The notes under the pieces: model-generated
Database searches by the model: none
What the model was told of the DNA's origin: nothing
Seen by the model: the letters and a program-made list of their open reading frames with translations, nothing else
Assembly: GCF_000720325.1 (NCBI RefSeq)
Contig: NZ_JOJM01000037.1
Coordinates: forward strand, 69,924 to 133,923
DNA: 64,000 nucleotides
Origin: Streptomyces sp. NRRL B-1347
GTDB lineage: Bacteria; Actinomycetota; Actinomycetes; Streptomycetales; Streptomycetaceae
Direction: 5' to 3'
In this document: positions 7,022 to 14,889 of the stretch, one piece after another
How the letters are laid out: each line of letters begins with the position of its first letter
Numbering within the stretch: the stretch's first letter is position 1
Made by a program: the position numbers and the translations under genes

Positions 7022-8314
7022 ATGACCGGATACACGCCACCGACCGCTCTCCCGGCCTGGCTCTTGGGGGAGGGCGAGCTGCGTGCCGCGGCCGCACGTC
7101 ACGACTTCGGGACCTTGTTCCGCCTCGCGCGCCAGCGAGCGGGCATCAGCTATTCGCAGATCGCGGCTGAGTGCGATATCAAACCTGATCGCGTCGGGAC
7201 TCTGGCGCGCGGCCGGGGCAAGGTGGCAACCTTCGAAAAGATCGTTCAGATTTGCGACGCGCTGCGCATCCCTGGACATCTGGCGGGGTTGGCCGATCGC
7301 CCATGGGAGGCAAGGCCGGCGAGCGGCGAGGCGGAGGTGGACGAGGTGCTGCGGCGTCGGTTCGTCCAGGTCGCTGGGCTCGCTGCCACCATGCCCACCA
7401 CGCTCGCTCAGCCATCCGGCCGAATCGGCCGCCGGACCGTCGCGAGCTTGCGTGAGCGCACGGCGCGCCTGCGGCGCCTGGACGACGTGCTCGGTGGGGG
7501 TGACACCTACCGGGTCTACACCGCCGAGTATCAGGCCACCAAGGCGCTGCTGCGCGACACCAGGTACGACGAGGCGACCGGCCGCGCGCTGCTGTCCCTC
7601 CTGGCCGAGCAGGCGCAGCAGGCCGGTTGGGCGGCGTTCGACGGCGGATGTGAGGCGGACGCGGTCAGCCTGTACGAGGCCAGCCGGACCGCGGCGCTAG
7701 ACGCCGGGGATACGGCCCTCTCGGGGAACGCGCTCGCGTTCCTGGCGTATCAGAGGCTCGGAGGAGACAGAAGAGCTGGGGCGGAGATCGCGAGCCGCTC
7801 CACCGAAGCGATCGGCGGGGACACGCCTGCCGGGGTCCGTGCGCTGCTGCACGAGCGGCGGGCCTGGGCGTGCGCCGTGGCCGACATGCCGACCGAGGCG
7901 GAACGGTCACTCGCCGCCGCGAGCGCAGCTCTCGCCGAAGTGCACGGCCAGCCACAGCCGGACTGGGCGGCCTGGGTCGACCACACCGAGGTGGACATCA
8001 TGACGGGCCGCTGCTGGGCAGAGCTGCGCCGACCTCTACGAGCGGTACCCGTGCTGGAGGCGGCACTCGCCCGGTACGACGACAGCCACGCCCGCGACAA
8101 GGCCTTGTACTCGTCCTGGCTCGCGCAGGCCTACCTCACGGCAGGGGAAGCGGAGCAGTCGGCGGCCGTAGTCAGCCGCGCCCTCGCCCTGTCGGACGGG
8201 GTGGCCTCGGTGCGACCGCGGAAGCGCCTGGCACCCGTCCTGAACGACCTGTCGGCCGCCAGGTACCGGACGCTGCCCGCAGTCGCCGACCTGCTGGACC
8301 AGGCCCGCGGTTAG
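7022..8314 (+). CDS. XRE-family HTH regulator with TPR-like C-terminal domain
   Basis: 430 residues. An N-terminal helix-turn-helix of the Cro/C1 type lies at about residues 25-80 (LFRLARQRAGISYSQIAAECDIKPDRVGTLARGRGKVATFEKIVQICDAL, in pieces). The rest is an all-helical TPR-like sensor domain with repeats such as LLSLLAEQAQQAGWAAFDGG, ALAFLAYQRLGG and YSSWLAQAYLTAGE. Many Streptomyces regulators of this type respond to small signals or protein partners. The target is unknown, but the palindrome just upstream suggests autoregulation. Its stop codon overlaps the stop of the convergent cutA gene by 3 bases. Confidence 0.85.
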   Translation: MTGYTPPTALPAWLLGEGELRAAAARHDFGTLFRLARQRAGISYSQIAAECDIKPDRVGTLARGRGKVATFEKIVQICDALRIPGHLAGLADRPWEARPASGEAEVDEVLRRRFVQVAGLAATMPTTLAQPSGRIGRRTVASLRERTARLRRLDDVLGGGDTYRVYTAEYQATKALLRDTRYDEATGRALLSLLAEQAQQAGWAAFDGGCEADAVSLYEASRTAALDAGDTALSGNALAFLAYQRLGGDRRAGAEIASRSTEAIGGDTPAGVRALLHERRAWACAVADMPTEAERSLAAASAALAEVHGQPQPDWAAWVDHTEVDIMTGRCWAELRRPLRAVPVLEAALARYDDSHARDKALYSSWLAQAYLTAGEAEQSAAVVSRALALSDGVASVRPRKRLAPVLNDLSAARYRTLPAVADLLDQARG

Positions 8315-8634
8315 TCAGCCGTCGTGGATGACCGGATCCACTGCAAGCACGCCTCGGCACCAGCCACGATAGGAGTCGCACACACCTCCGGGTTCCTCCA
8401 CGGGTGGTGGTCGACGAGGTGCTTCTCCAGCTCCGGGTACCGCTCAGCAGTCGTCTTCAGGAGCAACTGCCACTCCTCCCCGGTCCCGAACTCCCCGGCA
8501 TGCCAGAACACGGACGTGACCGGGCCGATGATCTGGGCGCCCGCCGCGAGCCGCTCACGCACTGCAACGCGCGCCAACTCGACCGCCTGCTCTCGCTGTT
8601 CAGTCGCTGTCGATACCTGTACATAGTCAGCCAT
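8311..8634 (-). CDS. cutA: Divalent-cation tolerance protein CutA
   Basis: 107-residue protein matching the small trimeric CutA family over its full length. Diagnostic elements are the N-terminal strand YVQVSTATEQREQAVELA, the IIGPVTSVFWHAGEFGTGEEWQLLLKTT core and the VCATPIVAGAEACLQWI end. CutA is a cytoplasmic protein linked to copper tolerance in enterobacteria, though its molecular role is unsettled. The usual IGPVTSxYxWxG motif is present with F in place of Y. It converges on the XRE gene; the two stop codons share bases 8312-8313. Confidence 0.9.
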   Translation of the reverse strand: MADYVQVSTATEQREQAVELARVAVRERLAAGAQIIGPVTSVFWHAGEFGTGEEWQLLLKTTAERYPELEKHLVDHHPWRNPEVCATPIVAGAEACLQWIRSSTTAD

Positions 8635-8706
8635 GCCGCGAGCGTAGCCGCGCGCACGAAAGACTAAAGACCCCCTCCACCCGAAGACGGAGGGGAACCA
8701 GATGTG

Positions 8707-8960
8707 TCAGCGGGCGAGCAGCGCGAAGAGGCCGGACCCGGCGCCGATCACCCCGGCGAGGGCCGCGATCGTCGGGAGCACCCACCGACCGCGCTCCAGC
8801 GCGGCCAGCCGCCGCTCATGCTCGCCCAGAGCTTGTCTGTCTGCTGGCCGCGCTGCACCAGGAGCGCGAGCTGCCCGCCCTGCTCGACGAACCCCACCTC
8901 CACCGTCCGCCGAAATGCGGCCAGTTCAAGCGCGACGCCACGCGAGCCCGGACGAAGGGG
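8707..8960 (-). pseudogene. Frameshifted remnant of a small phage-like membrane protein
   Basis: Reading leftward, one frame gives VALELAAFRRTVEVGFVEQG then LALLVQRGQQTD. About 8826 the reading must shift by one base to continue as QALGEHERRLAALERGRWVL and IAALAGVIGAGSGLFALLAR, ending at a TGA (8707-8709). Together they resemble small actinophage or transposon-borne proteins with a coiled coil and one C-terminal TM segment. No start codon with a ribosome binding site is seen, so the gene is broken at both its 5' end and its middle. The rest of 8635-9027 shows nothing else. Confidence 0.5.
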
Positions 8961-9027
8961 GCCCGCCTCGGTGGTCAGAGGGTGTCCACGACGCGCCAGC
9001 GGGCCAGCCGATGCGTCAGGCGCCCGG

Positions 9028-10383
9028 TCACCGGGCTCGCAAGGTGGCGTGGAGGGGAGTGGATGGTTGCAGGAGCAGTCCTACGTGGGGTGTCACCTGG
9101 GTGCTGGGGATGTCCAGGCGGAAGCGTTGGGTGAGCGTGGCCAGGATCAGGGCGGCTCCCACCTGGGCGAAGCGGGCTCCTAGGCAGCTGCGTTGGCCAC
9201 CGCCGAAGGGATACCAAGCGTGGTCGAGGACGGGATCGGCTGCGTCGTCGCCCCAGCGTTCGGGGCGGAACCGGTCGGGGTCGGGGAACCAGCGCGGGTC
9301 ACGGTGAGTCGTCCACGGGCTGCACCACACGATCGTCCCGGCGGGAACGGGGGTCCCGCCGAGCGCGGCCCCGCGCCGGGCCACGGCCAGGATGAACCAG
9401 GCCGGCGGGTACAGGCGCAGCGCCTCCTGGACGATCTGGCGCGTCCAGGGGAGCCGGTCGTAGTCCTCGATGGCGGGCAGCCGTCCGGCCAGCACCCGGG
9501 CGAGCTCGGCCTCAAGACGGGTGCGGGCCTCGGGCGCCTGGGAGAGCAGGTAGACGGCCCAGGTGAGTGCGGTGGAGGTGGTTTCCTGCCCGGCGGCCCA
9601 GAGCGTGACCGCCTCGACCCGTACCTCCTGGGGTGTCAGGGGCCTGCCTTCCACGTCACGGGCCGCGAGCAGCCGACTGAGCAGATCGTCGCGCTCCTCG
9701 GTGGCCTGAGGGGTGCTCAGCCGGTCCTGGATGAGCCGGTGCACCTCGGCGTCCACGGTGGCCAGTGCGGCGTGGAAGCGTCGGCGGCTGGGCGTGCGCA
9801 CCCAGGGGGGCAGGAACTGCCTGATGCCCCGCATCTCCTGGCCCACCACCTCTCCTGACACCTCCATCGCCTCACACAGGGCGCGGGTCCGGTCTCCCAG
9901 GTCATTACCGAACAGGGTGCGCAGGATCACTCGCTGGGTGATGAGTGCCATTTCCCGGCGGACATCGACCTGCTGGCCGTGGCGCCAGCCGGAAGCCGCC
10001 GACCGCGCGCAATCGACCATGATCGCGGCGTAGGCGCGGACCTGGCGCGGCCGGACGGCCGGCTGCACCAGCGAGCGCTTGCGCCGCCAGTCGCCGCCCT
10101 CGCTGACGATCACGCTCTGCCCGACGAAGCGTTTGAACGCCCAGCCGGGATCCAGTAGTTCGTAGGCGTCCTCGCGGGCTGCCAGAAACTCCGCAATGTG
10201 CTGAGGATGGGAGACGAACAGGCTGCGCCGACGCCCCAGTGACCACGTCACCGCGTCCCCGAACTCATCGCGCAGGCAGGTGAGAAATGCCAGGGGGTCC
10301 TTCCCGAAAGCGGTCAGATTTCCCAGCACGGGCAGCCCGCGCGGGCCGCGCACGGGCACGAGCCTTGGTGCTGATACGCCCAT
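9028..10383 (-). CDS. Cytochrome P450
   Basis: 451-residue soluble P450. The I-helix oxygen-binding motif reads AGQETT, the K-helix E-x-x-R is EALR, the PERF-like region reads FRPERW, and the heme-binding loop FGGGQRSCLG carries the axial cysteine. The start at ATG 10383 is set by GGGGAGAG just upstream; the frame stays open for 57 more codons, but those encode a transposase scrap. The sequence style (longer loops, PAGTIVWCSPW, WTTHRDPRWFPDPDRF) is closer to CYP4/CYP110-like fatty-acid or terpene hydroxylases than to small macrolide P450s. No ferredoxin gene is adjacent. Substrate unknown. Confidence 0.92.
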   Translation of the reverse strand: MGVSAPRLVPVRGPRGLPVLGNLTAFGKDPLAFLTCLRDEFGDAVTWSLGRRRSLFVSHPQHIAEFLAAREDAYELLDPGWAFKRFVGQSVIVSEGGDWRRKRSLVQPAVRPRQVRAYAAIMVDCARSAASGWRHGQQVDVRREMALITQRVILRTLFGNDLGDRTRALCEAMEVSGEVVGQEMRGIRQFLPPWVRTPSRRRFHAALATVDAEVHRLIQDRLSTPQATEERDDLLSRLLAARDVEGRPLTPQEVRVEAVTLWAAGQETTSTALTWAVYLLSQAPEARTRLEAELARVLAGRLPAIEDYDRLPWTRQIVQEALRLYPPAWFILAVARRGAALGGTPVPAGTIVWCSPWTTHRDPRWFPDPDRFRPERWGDDAADPVLDHAWYPFGGGQRSCLGARFAQVGAALILATLTQRFRLDIPSTQVTPHVGLLLQPSTPLHATLRAR

Positions 10384-10489
10384 GGGCTCTCCCCGCCATG
10401 GATGTTGGAGTTCGGCATGGTGGACTTCTACCCACCCGCTGACGACGACAAGCGACGCTGCCGCCTCCCTGCGAGTACTGAGGTTTTCG

Positions 10490-10590
10490 TTTCGGAGTGA
10501 CGTCATAGCGGGGCCGGCTTTCAGGTTCGCCCAGATGCCCTCCGCCGGGTTCATGTCGGGCGTGCACGGCGAGAGCCGGAAGCTTTCCCG
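10490..10590 (-). mobile_element. IS630-family transposase remnant (C-terminal DDE scrap)
   Basis: The leftward frame just upstream of the P450 gene reads RLSPCTPDMNPAEGIWANLK then TSLRN. This is the conserved end of IS630-type DDE transposases (the LPPYAPDLNPVEGVWSHLK motif with the last catalytic acidic residue). No N-terminal domain, inverted repeats or TA duplication are visible, so only a fragment remains. The remainder of the 455-bp interval to the cold-shock gene holds no other recognisable coding sequence. Confidence 0.6.
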
Positions 10591-10838
10591 AGCTCGACGG
10601 CGTTTTCCCAGAGGTTGAAATGCTTGTGGAGAAGGCCGAGTTGTCCGACGCCCTCGCAGACCGGCCGCTTCTGTGACGGGCCGGGGTCAGTCGCGAGCCA
10701 TGGGCCGGGCTGCGGCTGGAACAGGTTGGCGTGATTCCAGGGTTGCGTGATCCACCCCTTGGGCACGACGGAGCACGACGGAGGAAGTCCCCGCCGCTGC
10801 ACGGCTGGGGACCGGGACTCGATCAAAGGGAGATGTGG

Positions 10839-11051
10839 ATGTCGTCGATGCTGAAGGGAACCGTCAAGTGGTTCAACGAGAGCAAGGGGTTCGGCTTCAT
10901 CACCCCTGAGGACGGCAGCAAGGACGTATTCGTCCACTTTTCGGCGATCCAGAGCAACGGCTTCAAGACCCTCGCCGAGGGCCAGCAGGTTCAGTTCTCG
11001 ATTCAAGACGGAGCCAAGGGTCCCTCCGCCGCCGACGTCACCGCCATCTGA
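10839..11051 (+). CDS. CspA-family cold-shock protein, CspE/CspC-like
   Basis: 70-residue single cold-shock domain that binds single-stranded nucleic acid. RNP1 is KGFGFI and RNP2 is VFVHFS. The start was taken as the ATG at 10839, about 7 bases after AAAGGGAG; the ATG at 10833 overlaps that site. The body ([50 protein letters not shown]) is far closer to enterobacterial CspC/CspE than to the usual Streptomyces type (KWFNAEKGFGFI...GPDVFVHYS). Wobble positions include more A/T than the neighbours. Acquisition from a distant source is possible. Confidence 0.9.
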   Translation: MSSMLKGTVKWFNESKGFGFITPEDGSKDVFVHFSAIQSNGFKTLAEGQQVQFSIQDGAKGPSAADVTAI

Positions 11052-11074
11052 CCGCCACCCACGCCGCGCTGTCC

Positions 11075-11106
11075 ATCCGTGGACGACCGGATCCGTGGAC
11101 GACCGG
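11075..11106. repeat. Perfect 16-bp tandem duplication
   Basis: ATCCGTGGACGACCGG occurs twice back to back (11075-11090 and 11091-11106), 24 bp after the cold-shock stop codon. No function is evident; it may be a recent slippage duplication. Confidence 0.85.
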
Positions 11107-11266
11107 AGACGAGGGGACGCCCAACGCCCGGTCAGGGTGGGGAGGGGCGAGATCGCTGATGCTCGTGCCGCGTTCTCAAATTGGTGTGGACCAGTTGGGG
11201 TCCATGAGGCCGGGATGGACCTAGCCTGAGGGGAGCCGGTCGTCCGCCCCCCCTTGGCGACTGGTG

Positions 11267-11297
11267 GGCTCCCGCGCCTGCCCCCGGCGCGGGAGCC
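11267..11297. terminator. Strong hairpin, 12-bp perfect stem
   Basis: Inverted repeat GGCTCCCGCGCC / GGCGCGGGAGCC with a 7-base loop, in the 638-bp gap downstream of the cold-shock gene. A weaker stem TGGACC/GGTCCA lies at 11187-11204. Either could end the cold-shock transcript or the leftward small gene. No U-run follows, as is usual for Streptomyces terminators. Confidence 0.5.
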
Positions 11298-11342
11298 AGC
11301 GGCGGGGCACGAGGACCGCGGGCTTCTCGGCAGGGCAGTCCC

Positions 11343-11528
11343 TCAGTCAGCACCTCGGACGATGTTCCCGTCAGGGCTCACGTACGCAGAGGACTCGGCG
11401 CTGTCGTCGGGCACCGGCGAGAGGCACGTGCGCACGCCCCTGCCACGCAGGCCGCGCAGGCGGCGGGCCTTCGCCCAGCCGGTCTCGTGCAGGTGAAGGA
11501 CTTCCCTCTTGCCGGTGCGCGCGGTCAC
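11343..11528 (-). CDS. Possible small protein, 61 residues
   Basis: GTG-started frame encoding a basic N-terminal half (HETGWAKARRLRGLRGRGVR) and a neutral tail (SSAYVSPDGNIVRGAD). Third codon positions are mostly G/C, as expected for real Streptomyces genes, and nothing better fills the 638-bp gap. The upstream purine run AGAGAGAAG is about 13 bases from the GTG, which is rather far. No family recognised; it could equally be a decayed gene end. Confidence 0.3.
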   Translation of the reverse strand: MTARTGKREVLHLHETGWAKARRLRGLRGRGVRTCLSPVPDDSAESSAYVSPDGNIVRGAD

Positions 11529-11689
11529 GGCACTTCAACTTCTCTCTGCGTCGGAAGACGGTCGGCGGAGCGGAGGCGGACGGTCCGGCTCTCCGTGATG
11601 TGCTCTCCGTGATGTGCCCTCCGGGTTCCCGTGGCCACGGCTGGGAAACGCGTCGTCGGCCAGGCACCGAGCGGTCCCGCCGTCGGTCG

Positions 11690-13879
11690 CTACGCATCGG
11701 ATCGGCGGTCGATCAGGAGCGCGGCCTCCCGTGCCGCCTCCGTCAGTTGGGCTCCGACCGTGGTGGAGAGGCGGGCGACGATGGTCTCGCGGTGGGCGAG
11801 GGCGAACTGCCGCGCGAAGTCCGCGGCCGCCTTCTCCTCCAGGCCGTCCTCCTCGGCCTGGGTGCGGATCTTCCGGAGCAGGGTCTTCTCGCGGTTGAGC
11901 TTGCGCGCCGGCCCGATGATGTCGGCGTTGGAGATCCACTTCATCAGGGCGTCCCTGCCCATCCAGATGCCGATCACCAGGGCCACGGCCGCGACGATGG
12001 AGCCGATGATCCAGCCCAGCGGGTTGGACGCCGCGGCCACGGCTCCGGCCCCGGCCGCCCCCTGCGACGCCGCCGAGATGACCCCGATGGCCGCCCCCGC
12101 GGTCATGGTGGTCATCCAGACCGCCACCAGGCCGAGGATCGTGTCCAGCGTCTCCAGGAGCGGATCGAGGTTGACGTCGGCCCGGGGCGTCGTGGCCCTG
12201 GGGCCGAAGGGCGAGACCCGCAGCGGCCCGGTCGGGATCCCGTACCGGTGCGCGATCGCCGCGGCCTCGCGGTCGATGACCGCGGTGATCTCGGCGTACC
12301 AAGCCCGTGTGACGTCCTTCAGCTTCGCCTGCCCTGCGGGGCTCTTGAGGTAGACCTCGCGCTTCTTCGCCACCTCCACCGCGATGTCTGTGAGCAGCCG
12401 CAGCTCGCCCTCGCGCCACCGTACGACGGCGGGGCAGACCTGGTCGTCGACGATGCCGTCCACCGTGACCTTGCCCAGAGCGAGTCCGAGGGCTTCGAGG
12501 TTGTCGCCGATGATGGCGGGGACCCGGCTGTCGGCCAACTCCCCCACTTCTTCCAGGAACGCCTCGACGCGGCGGCGCGTACGGCCCGCGATAGCCAGGC
12601 CCTTGGCGATCGCGTGCTCGGGGCGGACACCGAGCAGCACCCGGGTGCCGCCCTTCCCCGCCTCGAAGGCGTCGAGGCAGATCTCCTGCGCGAACCTCAT
12701 GCGCGACGCCCCACCGGTCATCAGCACGACGTCCGGCGGCTTCCCGGTGTCCTTCACCAGTTTGTCGCGCACGTCCTCGACCGCCTTCCGGAACGCCGTG
12801 CGCCAGGACCGGCCGAGGTCGTCCAGGCGGGCGTCCAGGATGTCGTCCATCAGCGGCGGCGAGAGCCGGATGGAGACCTCGATCAGTTCACCGGACCGGG
12901 TGACGACGTCGTCGCCCCCGAGGCGTCGCGGGCCGGGGTTCAACCGCAGCTCGTCGGGCGAGAGTCCGAAGTACCTCTCCTTGGCGCGTCGGCAGGCGAA
13001 CTCAAGACGCGCGCGCTGGAGGGGGTCGTGTGCGAGCGCTTCTTCCAGAAGAGCGCTGTCGCGGTGGTCGGCGACTATGCGGCGCAGCAGCTCCTTCTCG
13101 ATGAGCGAGGCGCCGAAGCGGGAGTTCCAGTCGGAGACGGGCAGTTCGCTGGTGCCGGACACGAACGTGTAGTCCGTCGTGAGGGATCCCATGTCCATCA
13201 CCAGGACCGTTCCCCGTCCGGCCACGGCCCCCATCAGGTCCTGCTCGGCGGTCTTGAACTCGTCCGACTCCTTGGCGTAGAGCATCGCGGCCCGTGACTC
13301 GGGGATCAGCTCGACGCTGTGCTCGGGGAGGGGGAAGAGGCCGGTCACGGTGGAGCGGAGCAGCCGCTCGTACTCCTCGTACTCCCGCTTGTCCCATCCG
13401 GACGGGATGCCGAAGACCCAGTGCAGCCGCGTCCCGGGCATGACCTTGAGGATGCCGGAGGTCTCGACGCCCTCGGTGCGTTCCGTCGCGAGCTCCCGGG
13501 CGACCTGCCGGATGAACAGCTCCGTCGCCCGCCGCGTCCGTGCGTCGAGCCGGGCGTGCTTGAACGCCATGTAGAATTCCGTGTCGCCCGGTACGAGGCC
13601 GTCCGGCCCGTCCTCGGGGACACGGGCGAGCTGCGCGGACAACACGGCGAAGCACTGCTCCCCGACCAGGGTCGTCACTCCGGTGTCCTCCCCTTCCGTG
13701 TGGCACAGGGCGACCACGGTGGGGTGCACGCGGCTCGGGGTGCGGGAGATGTCCTCCACGTGCGGCTCGCCGTCGGCGCACGACCACAGGGTGGCCACGG
13801 CGGTCTCCCCGTGCCCCAGGTCGAAGCCGATGACAAGGCTCCTGTTCTCCTCCGGCGTCCGCTCCTGGGTCGTCGTCAT
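11690..13879 (-). CDS. Hsp70-like ATPase with C-terminal membrane segments
   Basis: 729-residue actin/Hsp70-fold protein. Phosphate-1 motif FDLGHGETAVA (about residue 18), phosphate-2 motif VMDMGSLTTDYTF (about 225) and adenosine motif VVLMTGGASRM (about 385) are all present. Instead of a DnaK substrate-binding domain it has a helical region and one or two hydrophobic segments at about 600-655 (AGAAIGVISAASQGAAGAGA; IIGSIVAAVALVIGIWMG), so it is probably membrane-attached with the ATPase in the cytoplasm. The start at ATG 13879 has GAGGAG 8 bases upstream and overlaps the previous gene's stop (ATGA). It is the last gene of a four-gene operon with a GrpE-like protein, a GTPase-Hsp70 fusion and a dynamin-like GTPase. 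Confidence 0.8.
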   Translation of the reverse strand: MTTTQERTPEENRSLVIGFDLGHGETAVATLWSCADGEPHVEDISRTPSRVHPTVVALCHTEGEDTGVTTLVGEQCFAVLSAQLARVPEDGPDGLVPGDTEFYMAFKHARLDARTRRATELFIRQVARELATERTEGVETSGILKVMPGTRLHWVFGIPSGWDKREYEEYERLLRSTVTGLFPLPEHSVELIPESRAAMLYAKESDEFKTAEQDLMGAVAGRGTVLVMDMGSLTTDYTFVSGTSELPVSDWNSRFGASLIEKELLRRIVADHRDSALLEEALAHDPLQRARLEFACRRAKERYFGLSPDELRLNPGPRRLGGDDVVTRSGELIEVSIRLSPPLMDDILDARLDDLGRSWRTAFRKAVEDVRDKLVKDTGKPPDVVLMTGGASRMRFAQEICLDAFEAGKGGTRVLLGVRPEHAIAKGLAIAGRTRRRVEAFLEEVGELADSRVPAIIGDNLEALGLALGKVTVDGIVDDQVCPAVVRWREGELRLLTDIAVEVAKKREVYLKSPAGQAKLKDVTRAWYAEITAVIDREAAAIAHRYGIPTGPLRVSPFGPRATTPRADVNLDPLLETLDTILGLVAVWMTTMTAGAAIGVISAASQGAAGAGAVAAASNPLGWIIGSIVAAVALVIGIWMGRDALMKWISNADIIGPARKLNREKTLLRKIRTQAEEDGLEEKAAADFARQFALAHRETIVARLSTTVGAQLTEAAREAALLIDRRSDA

Positions 13880-14889
13880 CGGCTGTTCTCCTCGTTCCGG
13901 GCGACGTTCTGTACGTCGTTCTGTACGTCGTTCTGTACGTCGTTCTCTGTGTTGGCCAGGGCTTTCTGGTGGCTGCGCGCGGTCGGAACGGGCGTCGTCG
14001 GTACGCGTAGCACCCTGCCCCGTACGAGGACCCGGCGGTCGTCGCCGTCGGGGTCCATGACGAGCGCCGGCAGGTCCGTCTCGTACCGGCATGCGGCGTC
14101 CTGAGTCACCTGCTCGACGCGGAAGGCGTCGGCCTGGTACTCCGGCCGGACGTCCGGGTCGTAGGCGAGGATCTCGATCCCCTGGGCTCGCAGCATCTCC
14201 CGCAGCACGTCGACGCGGTCCCACACCCGCTCCTCGCGGCCGCGCTCGCGGAGGCTGACGAGGTCCTGGATCAGTTCCATCATGACGTCGTGCTCGTACC
14301 AGGGCGGGGCGGGCGGCCCGGCCGTGCTGGGCCATTTCCCGAATGCCTTCTCGATGTGCGGCAGCGCCTTGCCGACGGCGTCGAGGGCGAGGGCGGACGT
14401 GGAGCGGGGTACGGCGGGTGGTGGTGCGTCGAAGGGCGAGTGGGGCGGTTGCTTTCGGCTGAAGGCATTCTTCAGCGCACCGGAGATGAGCTTCTTGGGT
14501 TCCGCCTCATCGACCCGTGATCCGGGGGACGTTCGGCCCGTGGCATCCGTCGGTGGTGCTTCGGGCTGCCGGGTGAGGACCGCGCGGACGGTCTCCGTCA
14601 CGGCGGTGCTCAGCGCGTCCAGTACGTGGGTGAGCTGGTAGCGCGTGTGCGGGTCCAGCCGGACCTCGTCCAGGTCTCGGCGTACTCCGTCGATCGCCTC
14701 GCCGAGCGCCACGCCGATGTTGTACGCGGGGCTCAGGCTGGTGGGCTGGGCCACTCTCCGTCGGGCGGAGGCGAAGAGGTTCGTCAGGGTGTGCGGGGGG
14801 ACAGGTGGGTCGGTGGCGGACTTCCGGTCCGCAAGCGCCGCTTCTGGGGGGTGAGTCGGCTTCGACGCGTGCCCCTCGTCAGGTGTCAT
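13876..14889 (-). CDS. GrpE-like nucleotide-exchange protein (predicted)
   Basis: 337 residues, of which about the last 150 resemble GrpE: a long helix (MMELIQDLVSLRERGREERV), then a small beta domain (AYDPDVRPEYQADAFRV ... RRVLVRGRVLRVP) in the place of the GrpE head. The first half is a low-complexity and helical extension. Placement between two Hsp70-like genes supports a nucleotide-exchange role, which is inference. AGGGGAG lies 9 bases before ATG 14889. The gene overlaps the fusion gene by 11 bp upstream and the next Hsp70-like gene by 4 bp. Near the C terminus a 12-bp DNA repeat (13906-13947) encodes DVQNDVQNDVQN. Confidence 0.6.
   Translation of the reverse strand: MTPDEGHASKPTHPPEAALADRKSATDPPVPPHTLTNLFASARRRVAQPTSLSPAYNIGVALGEAIDGVRRDLDEVRLDPHTRYQLTHVLDALSTAVTETVRAVLTRQPEAPPTDATGRTSPGSRVDEAEPKKLISGALKNAFSRKQPPHSPFDAPPPAVPRSTSALALDAVGKALPHIEKAFGKWPSTAGPPAPPWYEHDVMMELIQDLVSLRERGREERVWDRVDVLREMLRAQGIEILAYDPDVRPEYQADAFRVEQVTQDAACRYETDLPALVMDPDGDDRRVLVRGRVLRVPTTPVPTARSHQKALANTENDVQNDVQNDVQNVARNEENSR
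13906..13947. repeat. 12-bp in-frame tandem repeat in GrpE-like gene
   Basis: Three perfect copies of GTTCTGTACGTC and half of a fourth encode three DVQN units near the protein's C terminus. The unit length keeps the frame, so copy number could vary without disrupting the gene. Confidence 0.85.
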
